From positions 1 through 9,092 of the forward strand of contig JALHTS010000034.1 of assembly GCA_022865965.1 (NCBI GenBank): a stretch of 9,092 nucleotides of DNA. Direction: 5' to 3'. This document shows, piece after piece, positions 1 to 6,879 of the stretch (position 1 is the stretch's first letter; each line of letters starts with the position of its first letter). Below the pieces are notes generated by a model. That model saw only the letters and a list, made by a program, of their open reading frames with translations, had not been told where the DNA came from and did not search any database. Made by a program: the position numbers and the translations under genes. The stretch is from Ignavibacteriaceae bacterium. GTDB lineage: Bacteria; Bacteroidota; Ignavibacteria; Ignavibacteriales; Ignavibacteriaceae.

Positions 1-67
1 TAACGCTGATACGAAGAATTCTTTGACCGGTTAATTTCTTTTTATTTTTTTCTACTTCTTCTTTCAC
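1..67 (-). CDS. Start of an unidentified downstream gene (partial, leaves the window)
   Basis: After rfaE2 a minus-strand frame stays open to position 1. It can begin at GTG 65-67, overlapping the rfaE2 TGA by the bases GTGA, or at a TTG two codons earlier; a stop lies just before that. The 22 visible codons read as a Lys/Glu-rich opening followed by KLTGQRILRISV, whose last residues could be the first beta-strand of a Rossmann-like enzyme. A glycosyltransferase such as a heptosyltransferase would suit the position after rfaE2, but the fragment is too short to identify. No good Shine-Dalgarno is seen, so translational coupling would be needed. Confidence 0.4.
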   Translation of the reverse strand, partial: MKEEVEKNKKKLTGQRILRISV

Positions 68-543
68 TTGCAATATTTAGAAATTATAGAATCAATGATT
101 TTGGAAGTTGACTGTTCGTTAGCAAATTTTATTGCCATTACTTGTCCACCGTTTTCTTCTACCACTTCCCTCCCAATAATTTCATCTAACTCCCAATCCG
201 CACCTTTAACTAGAATATCTGGTATAAGACTTTCAATAAGATTTGCTGGAGTATCTTCATCAAATATTACAAGATAGTCAACAGGTTTTAAGTTCGAAAC
301 TATAAACGAACGTTCTTCTTCTTTTAATATTGGTCTTTTATCACCCTTTATTCTTCGCACGGATTCATCACTGTTAAGTCCAACGATTAAAACATCGCCA
401 AGAGTTTTTGCTTTTGTCAGATAATCAATATGACCGGCGTGAATTAAGTCAAACACACCGTTTGTAAATACAACTTTTTTGCTTCCAAACTTTAATTGTT
501 TGCGAATTATTTTTAATTCTTCAAGTTGTTTAATTATACTCAT
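64..543 (-). CDS. rfaE2: D-glycero-beta-D-manno-heptose 1-phosphate adenylyltransferase (RfaE2/HldE transferase domain)
   Basis: RfaE2 joins heptose 1-phosphate to AMP from ATP, making ADP-heptose for the LPS inner core. The 159-residue protein is a stand-alone cytidylyltransferase-like enzyme, corresponding to the C-terminal half of E. coli HldE. The nucleotide-binding signature TNGVFDLIHAGH is at 27-38, with the HxGH motif at 35-38; GLNSDESVRRIKG (55-67), RPILKEEER (70-78), LVKGADW (111-117) and STSKII (145-150) follow the family pattern. Its ATG overlaps the rfaE1 stop by four bases, and AAGAG about 8 bases upstream may help initiation. Its TGA in turn overlaps a possible GTG start of the next gene. 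The other heptose-pathway genes (gmhA, gmhB, hldD) are not in this window. Confidence 0.95.
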   Translation of the reverse strand: MSIIKQLEELKIIRKQLKFGSKKVVFTNGVFDLIHAGHIDYLTKAKTLGDVLIVGLNSDESVRRIKGDKRPILKEEERSFIVSNLKPVDYLVIFDEDTPANLIESLIPDILVKGADWELDEIIGREVVEENGGQVMAIKFANEQSTSKIIDSIISKYCK

Positions 544-1535
544 TTGTTTTCTCTTATTATAGTATTAAAAAGTTTATCTAATTGAATTGGGACTATACCA
601 ACCTCTTCACACACAATTCCGCCAGCATAATTGGCTAGATAAGATGCTTCAATTATATTAGCGCCTGCCGCGAGTGCAATTGTTAATGTAGAAATAACCG
701 TATCGCCCGCACCGGAAACATCTGCAACCTTTCTTGCTTTAGTGGGCATCCTTTTTTCAAGTTTACCTTTTTCAAAAACTGCAATGCCGCCTTCTCCAAG
801 GGTAAGCAAAACATTTTTAGCTTTAAGTTTTTCAAAAAGAATCTTTCCGGCTTTCGAAACATCACCATCCGATTTAATTTTCATTCCAAGGACATCTTCG
901 GCTTCTTTTCTGTTTGGTTTAAATACCGTTACATTTTTATATGCAAAAAAGTTATTGAATTTCGGATCAACTGTAACAAGAACTTTCTTTTTATTTGCAA
1001 GTTCTATTATCTTTTCAATCAGTGATTCATTAAGAACGCCTTTATTATAATCCTGAAGAATTATTCCATCCACAGAATCTATAATTGTTTTAAGATGATT
1101 TAATATTTTTTTATTCAGATCTGAATTTATATTCTGTTTGCTTTCTTTATCAATTCTTACGACGTGCTGGTTACCTGCGATAACTCTTGTCTTAGCAGTT
1201 GTTGGCCTAGCTTCATCAATAATAATTCCTTTCGAACATATTTGAGATTCTGAAAGTAGTGAAGAAAATATTGTACCAAAGTTATCATATCCGATAACTC
1301 CAACCGGTTCAGGTTTTCCTCCAAGAGAAGCAATATTTAACGCACAGTTTGCTGCTCCGCCAAAACGAAAAAATTCATTTTCAACTTCAACAACTGGCAC
1401 AGGAGCCTCGGGAGAAATTCTTTTTACATCTCCCCAGAAATAAATATCGAGCATCATATCGCCGATAACAGCAATACGTTTTCCTTTAAACTTATTTTTT
1501 AACTCTAAAAGTCTCTTTTCGGATAACTTTATCAT
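540..1535 (-). CDS. rfaE1: D-glycero-beta-D-manno-heptose-7-phosphate kinase (RfaE1/HldE kinase domain)
   Basis: RfaE1 is a PfkB/ribokinase-family enzyme that phosphorylates heptose 7-phosphate at C1 on the way to ADP-heptose, the inner-core sugar of LPS. In E. coli the kinase is the N-terminal half of HldE; here it is a separate 331-residue protein. Visible motifs are GDMMLDIY (25-32), SPEAPVPVV (41-49), the sugar-binding FGGAANCALNIASLGG (58-73), DYNKGVL (162-168), KPNRKEAE (206-213), TLGEGG (245-250) and the PfkB signature DVSGAGDT (272-279) with the catalytic base D278. Full length, no defects. It overlaps rfaE2 by four bases (ATGA), so the two are almost certainly co-translated, giving the second half of HldE as a partner protein. 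A weak AGG lies 8 bases before its ATG. The 104-base gap upstream leaves room for its own promoter. Confidence 0.95.
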   Translation of the reverse strand: MIKLSEKRLLELKNKFKGKRIAVIGDMMLDIYFWGDVKRISPEAPVPVVEVENEFFRFGGAANCALNIASLGGKPEPVGVIGYDNFGTIFSSLLSESQICSKGIIIDEARPTTAKTRVIAGNQHVVRIDKESKQNINSDLNKKILNHLKTIIDSVDGIILQDYNKGVLNESLIEKIIELANKKKVLVTVDPKFNNFFAYKNVTVFKPNRKEAEDVLGMKIKSDGDVSKAGKILFEKLKAKNVLLTLGEGGIAVFEKGKLEKRMPTKARKVADVSGAGDTVISTLTIALAAGANIIEASYLANYAGGIVCEEVGIVPIQLDKLFNTIIRENK

Positions 1536-1565
1536 TATAATACCTGAATTATGGAAATTTGAGTT

Positions 1566-1596
1566 TAAAGATAACTATAATAAAATAGCGTTAAAA
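1566..1596 (-). promoter_or_regulatory. Candidate Bacteroidota-type promoter upstream of rfaE1
   Basis: In the 104-base gap before rfaE1 the minus strand reads TTTT (1596-1593), 19 bases, then TATCTTTA (1573-1566). This resembles the Bacteroidota housekeeping pattern of a TTTG box at -33 and TAnnTTTG at -7, each with one mismatch. The start codon lies 30 bases further on. In such AT-rich DNA a near match is easy to find by chance, so this is only a candidate. The rest of the gap holds no other clear signal. Confidence 0.25.
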
Positions 1597-1639
1597 GTGG
1601 ATAAAGAGGTGGTTACTAAGGGAAATTCGACAAAAAAAA

Positions 1640-2722
1640 TTATTTAACACCCCATTTGGCGAGTTCATTTTTAAGATGAAGTCTTACTAAACCTCTGTCT
1701 GTTCCAATCCAAAGGTAATCTGATTCGAATAATAATGATAAGATTGTTGACGAATTAATTTTTATTTCATTTAGATCAATCGGATTCATTTCAAATGTAT
1801 TTCGGTTAATAAGAAATAATCCTTTCCCAAATTCCTTCTTATCGCGTCTGTCAAATTCATAAACTCCTGTCCAGATGTAATTGCCTGTTCTTGCCAGACA
1901 GTATATTCCGTTACCTTCTAAACCGTCAACACGGGATATTCTTTCCCAGTTAAATTTTCTGTTATAAATATAAATACCGCCTATGTTAAATGTAGGATTT
2001 TCCTTGGTTACGAATTCGTCAGTTCCGAACCAGACATTTTTTCCTTCAAATAAAATATCAGAAATAGAAACTGATTCCCCTTCACCAAGAAAATTTCTTC
2101 CTTTATTATATATATAAGTCCAGGCAGATGGATCTTTAATCCTTTTTTTAAGATTATATTTATGTGCACCGGATTCGCTTCCAAACCAAACGAGACTATC
2201 ACCATCAAAAGCAATGGATTTAATGTTATTACTTTTTTGATCAGTTCCCTGCATTCTGTCAATATCGGTATATCTTCTTCTCTTAACATCGAAATGAGTT
2301 ACGTTTCTAAATCTTCCGATCCACAAGACATCTCTTTTTTTATCATATCTTAATGCTCTTATCCAATTGCCAAATTCGCCACCTTGAGCAAATTTTCTTT
2401 TTGTCCATTTATTTGTTTTTCTATCAAGTGTGAACAGACCTTCTGTTGTACCTGCCCAGACGAAATTTAGACTAACGTCAAGTGTAAAGAAGAGATCGTT
2501 TTCAAGGTTATTGTTGGCAGTTGAGTAATTAAACCACTTTTCTTCTTTGAACGAGTACCGATAAATACCCTGCCCATAAGTAGCCACCCAAAGGTGATCC
2601 CCATCTGATTTCAGATCTATAACAGATGCGCCCTCAAGAAAAATATCTGATTCAGTCTGCGAGAACAGCAGAGTACTCGCTATAGAGATGAAAAAAATAT
2701 TTAATAGTATTAGTTTAATCAT
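1640..2722 (-). CDS. Exported seven-repeat beta-propeller protein (two-component-regulator propeller type), function unknown
   Basis: This 360-residue protein starts with a signal peptide (residues 1 to about 21, ending LLFSQ) that has no lipobox Cys, so it is probably secreted to the periplasm or beyond. The rest consists of seven repeats of about 45 residues, each centred on a [LIV]W-x-G/A core: LWVATYGQGIYRY (44-56), VWAGTTEGLFTLD (88-100), LWIGRFRNVTHFD (133-145), VWFGSESGAHKYN (178-190), VWFGTDEF to IYIYN (230-254), IWTGVYEF to LFLIN (283-306) and LWIGTDRGLVRLHL (337-350). This matches the Reg_prop type of propeller found in the sensor part of Bacteroidota hybrid two-component systems, but there is no transmembrane segment, kinase or DNA-binding domain here. 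Seven repeats would close one propeller. No catalytic motif is visible. It lies between the lipoate-family gene (54 bases upstream) and rfaE1 (104 bases downstream), so a link to envelope biogenesis is suggested only by position. Confidence 0.85.
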   Translation of the reverse strand: MIKLILLNIFFISIASTLLFSQTESDIFLEGASVIDLKSDGDHLWVATYGQGIYRYSFKEEKWFNYSTANNNLENDLFFTLDVSLNFVWAGTTEGLFTLDRKTNKWTKRKFAQGGEFGNWIRALRYDKKRDVLWIGRFRNVTHFDVKRRRYTDIDRMQGTDQKSNNIKSIAFDGDSLVWFGSESGAHKYNLKKRIKDPSAWTYIYNKGRNFLGEGESVSISDILFEGKNVWFGTDEFVTKENPTFNIGGIYIYNRKFNWERISRVDGLEGNGIYCLARTGNYIWTGVYEFDRRDKKEFGKGLFLINRNTFEMNPIDLNEIKINSSTILSLLFESDYLWIGTDRGLVRLHLKNELAKWGVK

Positions 2723-2776
2723 ATTTATTTTTAACGACGGCTGATAGTATGAATTTCAAAAGAACCATGACAGAAT

Positions 2777-3529
2777 CTAAATCTCAACTGTTTCTTTAAT
2801 ATCGTTTTGAAATCCAATTTTAAAATGCTCTTCAAAACCTTGTTTAAGAGAATTGATTAGTTTTGAATAATCTATTTCTTCATTAAGAATTGACTTTAAA
2901 TCAATAGTTGAGTTAATAATTTCATTTTTTATTTCTATTCTTCGATCTTCATCAAGATTCAGAAAATCAGCAATTTTAAGATGATAATCACCGCTAAGAA
3001 TTGAACCATGTTGAAGAATAACTCTACCTAATTTTCTTTGTGCACTTCCGACTAATTTTTTATTATTAAAATTAATTTCACTTTTTGCAGAAACAGCAAA
3101 GCAAATTGCGCTTTTATCTTCTTTATAAAATTGTTTGAAATCAGGCTGTTGATGTTCCAGTTCAATTTTACTTAATAAACTGTTATAGCTGATCAAGCCT
3201 TTTTTTAAAGCAAGATTAATTTGATTGTAAAGATCATGTGCGGAAGTATTATAATCAATGGGATAAATTACGGAGTATGTAAGTTCTTCAGAATGAAGAA
3301 TCGCTCTTCCACCGGTGGGACGTTTAACAATATCAATGTTGTTGAGTTTAGCTTTATCAATATTAATTTCATCAAAGTTCTGATTTGCCCCGAGAGAAAT
3401 GCAATAAGGTTTCCACCTGTAGACACGAAAAATAACTTGACTATCATTAAATTCATTAGCAAGCTGAACATCTAAATTCATGTTAAACTTGCCGGTATTC
3501 TCACCCGAGTTTAAGAACTTCCAGACCAT
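2777..3529 (-). CDS. Lipoate--protein ligase A / octanoyltransferase LipM family protein
   Basis: This 250-residue cytoplasmic enzyme belongs to the biotin/lipoate A/B protein ligase family, which attaches lipoate or octanoate to lipoyl domains such as GcvH and 2-oxoacid dehydrogenase E2 subunits. Motifs in order: an N-terminal FLNSGENTGKFNMNLD segment, RWKPYCISLGANQ (38-50), RPTGGRAILH (70-79), AICFAVSAKSEI (141-152), and KLVGSAQRKLGRVILQHGSI (158-177) with the acyl-binding Lys K158. Cys143 sits where Bacillus LipM carries its catalytic cysteine and where E. coli LplA has none, so an octanoyl-ACP-dependent LipM-type transferase is the more likely activity; a ligase cannot be excluded. The ATG at 3527-3529 overlaps lpxA by 19 bases, and the family N-terminal segment begins right there, so the overlap is genuine. 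GGTAAG just upstream may act as the ribosome-binding site. A 54-base gap follows. Confidence 0.88.
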   Translation of the reverse strand: MVWKFLNSGENTGKFNMNLDVQLANEFNDSQVIFRVYRWKPYCISLGANQNFDEINIDKAKLNNIDIVKRPTGGRAILHSEELTYSVIYPIDYNTSAHDLYNQINLALKKGLISYNSLLSKIELEHQQPDFKQFYKEDKSAICFAVSAKSEINFNNKKLVGSAQRKLGRVILQHGSILSGDYHLKIADFLNLDEDRRIEIKNEIINSTIDLKSILNEEIDYSKLINSLKQGFEEHFKIGFQNDIKETVEI

Positions 3530-4305
3530 TTCTTACCGATTATTCCACGTTTACTTGTTCTTATAAACTCAATTACGTTTTGAACTAATTTATTGTCGCT
3601 GAGTTCTTCTTCAACTTTTTTTAATGCCTGAGTGACATTCATTGAATGATCATAGATGTAATTATATGCTTTTTTTAAAGCTTCAATATCGTTAGCTGCA
3701 AATCCACGACGTCTAAGTCCAATCAGATTTAATCCTGCAAATCTTAATGGAAGTTCACCAGCAAGAATATAAGGCGGAACATCCTGCACAATCCTGAAAG
3801 CACCACCAATCATGCAATGTTGTCCAACTTTGCAAAATTGATGAACAGGTGTCATTCCACCAATAATTACAAAATTTTCAATTGTTACATGGCCTGCAAG
3901 CTGAACTCCATTTGCAATAATTACATTATCACCAACCTTACAATCATGCGCTACATGAGCATAAGCCATTAATAAACATTTTTTTCCGATTTCAGATTTA
4001 CCGGTTTCCTTTGTTCCTCTGTGGAGAGTAACAAATTCATGAATAACAGTATCGTCACCAATGATGAATAAACTTGGTTCTTGACTAAACTTCAAATCCT
4101 GGGGGACGTGAGCAATTGAAGCTGCTTGTTTTATTTTTACCCGATCACCAATTCTTGCACCATTATAAAGAACAGTGTGCGGACCAACCTGGCAATCATT
4201 TCCTACTTCAACATCATCTTGGATAATAGCATAAGGACCAACAGTAATATTATCGCCTAATTTTGCTTTAGAACCAACGATAGCAGTGGGATGTATATTA
4301 TTCAT
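3511..4305 (-). CDS. lpxA: Acyl-ACP--UDP-N-acetylglucosamine O-acyltransferase LpxA
   Basis: LpxA performs the first step of lipid A synthesis, moving a 3-hydroxyacyl chain from acyl carrier protein to the 3-OH of UDP-GlcNAc in the cytoplasm. The 264-residue length matches the family. Residues 1 to about 185 are hexapeptide repeats of a left-handed beta-helix (IHPTAIVGSKAKLG, VEVGNDCQVG and so on), followed by the usual helical C-terminal domain with GLRRRGF (196-202) and a SKRGIIG end. The catalytic base is H120 in AHVAHD, equivalent to E. coli H125; H139 in LAGHV and H155 in VHQF match H144 and H160. Gly168 lies at the acyl-chain ruler position (E. coli G173), which suggests a longer hydroxyacyl chain of about C14 or more. 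It starts 3 bases after lpxC-fabZ, so the two are probably translationally coupled, and its 3' end overlaps the next gene by 19 bases. Confidence 0.97.
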   Translation of the reverse strand: MNNIHPTAIVGSKAKLGDNITVGPYAIIQDDVEVGNDCQVGPHTVLYNGARIGDRVKIKQAASIAHVPQDLKFSQEPSLFIIGDDTVIHEFVTLHRGTKETGKSEIGKKCLLMAYAHVAHDCKVGDNVIIANGVQLAGHVTIENFVIIGGMTPVHQFCKVGQHCMIGGAFRIVQDVPPYILAGELPLRFAGLNLIGLRRRGFAANDIEALKKAYNYIYDHSMNVTQALKKVEEELSDNKLVQNVIEFIRTSKRGIIGKKWSGSS

Positions 4306-4308
4306 AAC

Positions 4309-5721
4309 TTACTCTTGAATTTGTTTTGGACGATCAACAATTCCTGCCATAAATTCAGCCTCAGCAACAAGCACATCATTCACATACGCTTTGCCTTGCA
4401 TCATAACCACTTTGCTTTTTTTCTGAGTTAGTTCTACATTCATAAACAATTGATCACCCGGAACAACGGTCTTTCTGAATTTGGCATTATTTATTTGCAT
4501 GAAATAAACTAATTTTTCTTCGGGATTTGGAAACGCATTAAGTAGAAGCACTCCGCCTGTCTGAGCCATAGCCTCAATTATAAGTACACCGGGCATAATT
4601 GGCTGGCCGGGAAAATGACCCTGGAAAAATGGCTCATTTAATGTAACTGATTTAACTCCTATAACTTTTTTACCCAGATCGAGATGAATTATTTTATCAA
4701 CAAGCAGGAATGGATACCGGTGAGGAAGAATTCTTTCGATTGCTGAAGTATCAAAAACGACTCCCTCTTTTTTAACGAATTGAAATTTCTTAACAAGTTT
4801 TTTCTGTTGATATAATTTTCTAACCTGTTTTGCGAACTCAACATTAGCTTTATGTCCTGGGCGAGCAGCTAAAATCTGTGCTTTAATAGGTGCACCGATA
4901 AGAGCAAGATCGCCAAGAAGATCAAGCAGTTTATGTCTTACGGGTTCATTGCGAAATCTTGTTTCCTTGTTGTTTAGAATTCCATTATCGCCAAGATTTA
5001 TTTTTTTTGTAACACCGATTTTTTTTGCAAGCTTATTTAATTCATCCTGAGAAGGCTTGTGATCAACAATTACAACTGCATTATCTAAATCGCCACCTTT
5101 AATCAATCCCTGCTCAGCAAGCATTTCAACTTCACTTAGAAAGCAAAAAGTTCTTGCCGGTGCAAACTCAGTTACAAATTCTTTTTCAAGATCAAACAGA
5201 CCTGTATGCTGACTGCCAAGTGCCGGATTTTGGTAATCAACCATTACAGTAATTCTGTATTTATCTAATGGTAATGCAACGATATCAATTTGCTTCTCTT
5301 CATTATGGTACATTATTGTTTCATCTATTATCAAATAATCTTTTGGAGCTTCCTGCTGAACAAATCCGGCTTTTTGTAAAACCTGAACGTAAGGAAGCGC
5401 ACTGCCATCACCAATCGGAGGTTCAATGCCATCTAGCTCAATTATAATATTATCAATCTGCAATCCTACAATTGCTGCAAGCACGTGTTCAACGGTGTGA
5501 ACTTTTGCTTCACCAATACCGATTGTGGTTCCGCGTGAAACATCAACTACATTATCTGCAATAGCAGGAATTTCAGGATAGCCACCTAAGTCAACTCTTA
5601 CGAATCTTATTCCATAATTTTCAGGTGCGGGTTTGAATGTCATTTTGCAAGTGGTTCCGGTGTGAAGTCCTGTCCCTTCCATCGAAACAGCTCCTGCTAT
5701 AGTTCTTTGTTGTTCTAGCAT
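4309..5721 (-). CDS. lpxC-fabZ: Bifunctional LpxC deacetylase / FabZ 3-hydroxyacyl-ACP dehydratase
   Basis: This 470-residue protein fuses two enzymes. Residues 1 to about 305 are LpxC, the zinc-dependent UDP-3-O-acyl-GlcNAc deacetylase that commits the cell to lipid A synthesis. Zinc ligands H79, H263 and D267 are visible, with the general base E78, K264 in RHKLLD and H290 in PGH; the ARTF segment at 189-192 has the same numbering as in E. coli, while the later motifs are shifted by 25 residues, reflecting an insertion at about 221-250. After a Lys-rich linker (about 305-322) comes FabZ, with PHRYPFLLVD (333-342) and the catalytic H369 in QGHFPG and E383 in IIEAMAQTG. FabZ dehydrates 3-hydroxyacyl-ACP for membrane fatty-acid synthesis, so one polypeptide holds both sides of that branch point. 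The fusion is typical of Bacteroidota and relatives. lpxA begins 3 bases after its stop. Confidence 0.97.
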   Translation of the reverse strand: MLEQQRTIAGAVSMEGTGLHTGTTCKMTFKPAPENYGIRFVRVDLGGYPEIPAIADNVVDVSRGTTIGIGEAKVHTVEHVLAAIVGLQIDNIIIELDGIEPPIGDGSALPYVQVLQKAGFVQQEAPKDYLIIDETIMYHNEEKQIDIVALPLDKYRITVMVDYQNPALGSQHTGLFDLEKEFVTEFAPARTFCFLSEVEMLAEQGLIKGGDLDNAVVIVDHKPSQDELNKLAKKIGVTKKINLGDNGILNNKETRFRNEPVRHKLLDLLGDLALIGAPIKAQILAARPGHKANVEFAKQVRKLYQQKKLVKKFQFVKKEGVVFDTSAIERILPHRYPFLLVDKIIHLDLGKKVIGVKSVTLNEPFFQGHFPGQPIMPGVLIIEAMAQTGGVLLLNAFPNPEEKLVYFMQINNAKFRKTVVPGDQLFMNVELTQKKSKVVMMQGKAYVNDVLVAEAEFMAGIVDRPKQIQE

Positions 5722-5728
5722 AGATTAC

Positions 5729-5792
5729 CAATTGTATTTTTGTGTAAAAAAATCGATATCAAAATAGTGAGTTGAGATATGAAATACAATTG
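5729..5792 (-). promoter_or_regulatory. Inverted repeat in the lpxC leader, possible translation-control hairpin
   Basis: The 106-base gap between lpxD and lpxC contains a perfect 11-base inverted repeat: CAATTGTATTT at 5729-5739 and its reverse complement at 5782-5792, separated by 42 bases. A G-U pair could extend the stem by one. In the minus-strand transcript the 3' arm ends only 7 bases before the lpxC ATG, so a folded stem would cover the ribosome-binding region, including the weak TTGGT purine patch. There is no T tract after the stem, so it is not an intrinsic terminator. A weak -35/-10-like pair (TTGTAT, 17 bases, TATTTT) overlaps the same stretch, so a promoter or operator is the alternative reading. 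The repeat is directly visible; its function is inferred. Confidence 0.4.
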
Positions 5793-5827
5793 AGGAAAAG
5801 CCTATAGAGAATGAGATATGTTCAGAC

Positions 5828-6874
5828 TTATGAATTTTCTTTTAGTAATTCTTTCAGTTTAGTAATTTCATCTTCAAGCTGTTTAATTCTTTGGGAATAT
5901 TCAGGAAGATTTCTTATGTGAACTTCAAGAACTTTGGCTGTCTTAATCTCCTTTGCAGGCGACCCGAAATAATAACCGGGTTTGGTGATTGATTTTGAAA
6001 TACCCGCTTGTGCCATCAGTACAGATTTATCTGCAATCTCAATATGACCAATAATTCCAACCTGACCTGCGATAATACAATTGTTTCCGATTTTTGTGCT
6101 GCCCGAAATTCCACATTGTGAGGAAATAACAGTATCTTCACCTACAACAACATTGTGTGCGATTTGCACAAGATTATCAATCTTAACGCCACGCTTGATA
6201 ACAGTTGATCCTAATGCTGCTCGGTCGATTGAAACATTTGAGCCAATTTCTACATCATCTTCTAAAATAACATTACCAATCTGCGGAATCTTTTGATATA
6301 CACCTTTTTCATCCGGAGTAAAACCAAATCCATCGCTTCCAATAACAACACCGGAATGAAGAATTACTCTGTTGCCGATTTTAGAATTTTCTCTTATGCT
6401 TATGTTTGAAAAGAAAAGGCAATCTCTACCAACTTCAACATTTTCATAAAGAACATTGTTATGAAATATTTTTGTGTTATCGCCAATTTTACAGCCTGCT
6501 GATACAACTACATTTTTACCAATCGCAACATTTTTTCCCAAAGAAGCTGATGGATGAACAAAAGCACTGTTATCAATACCTTCAAGTTTAAATTCAGGTG
6601 AGAAATAATTTAAAATGATTTTAAAAAAAGCTTTTTCAGGAAAGTCAACTTCAATGATAGAAAGATCGGTTCGCGATTTGCTGAATCCCGGTTTAACCAA
6701 AACCACAGATGCTTCAGTAGTATCAAAATACTTTTCATAAGCAGGAAGATAAAGAAAAGTTATATCGCCTTGTTTTGCTTCTTCAATTTTAGCGACATTA
6801 TTTATGATAATATTTTCGTCACCGAGTATTTTACCACCGACAAGCTGAGCAATTTCTTTAAGTGGAATAGGCAT
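5828..6874 (-). CDS. lpxD: UDP-3-O-(3-hydroxyacyl)glucosamine N-acyltransferase LpxD
   Basis: LpxD transfers a 3-hydroxyacyl chain from acyl carrier protein to the 2-amino group of UDP-3-O-acyl-glucosamine, the third step of lipid A synthesis, in the cytoplasm. The 348-residue protein has the usual length. Residues 1-100 form the uridine-binding N-terminal domain ([14 protein letters not shown] and following). From about 103 to 300 come hexapeptide repeats of a left-handed beta-helix, for example KIGDNTKIF and EIGSNVSID. The diagnostic GSDGFGF segment is at 179-185, and the catalytic His is H240 in QIAHNV, matching H239 of E. coli; H277 in IGHI matches the second conserved His. The C-terminus (about 325-346) is a Leu/Lys/Glu-rich helix that may form a short coiled coil in the trimer. 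It follows skp after 5 bases; 106 bases then separate it from lpxC. Confidence 0.97.
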   Translation of the reverse strand: MPIPLKEIAQLVGGKILGDENIIINNVAKIEEAKQGDITFLYLPAYEKYFDTTEASVVLVKPGFSKSRTDLSIIEVDFPEKAFFKIILNYFSPEFKLEGIDNSAFVHPSASLGKNVAIGKNVVVSAGCKIGDNTKIFHNNVLYENVEVGRDCLFFSNISIRENSKIGNRVILHSGVVIGSDGFGFTPDEKGVYQKIPQIGNVILEDDVEIGSNVSIDRAALGSTVIKRGVKIDNLVQIAHNVVVGEDTVISSQCGISGSTKIGNNCIIAGQVGIIGHIEIADKSVLMAQAGISKSITKPGYYFGSPAKEIKTAKVLEVHIRNLPEYSQRIKQLEDEITKLKELLKENS

Positions 6875-6879
6875 TGAGA

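Noticed and set aside
68..277. Plus-strand open frames such as 68-277, 742-1050, 2162-2353, 3221-3475, 6081-6296, 7051-7251 and 8167-8439
   Set aside because: Each lies wholly antisense to a well-supported gene, has low-complexity or unnatural composition, and shows no recognisable motif.
1632..1670. Possible terminator after the propeller gene (T8 run directly after its stop codon)
   Set aside because: The only stem that can be drawn (AACTCGCC with GGGGTGTT) has two mismatches, a 4-base loop and a 6-base gap before the T run; too weak to call.
2008..2289. Minus-strand open frames in other phases inside real genes (2008-2289, 683-868, 3268-3471)
   Set aside because: They overlap confidently identified genes on the same strand and are frame shadows; no ribosome-binding site or family resemblance.
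5773..5820. Direct repeat TGAGATATG at 5773-5781 and 5812-5820 in the lpxC leader
   Set aside because: Nine bases of AT-rich sequence occurring twice is weak on its own; noted as possible operator half-sites but not supported enough for a feature.
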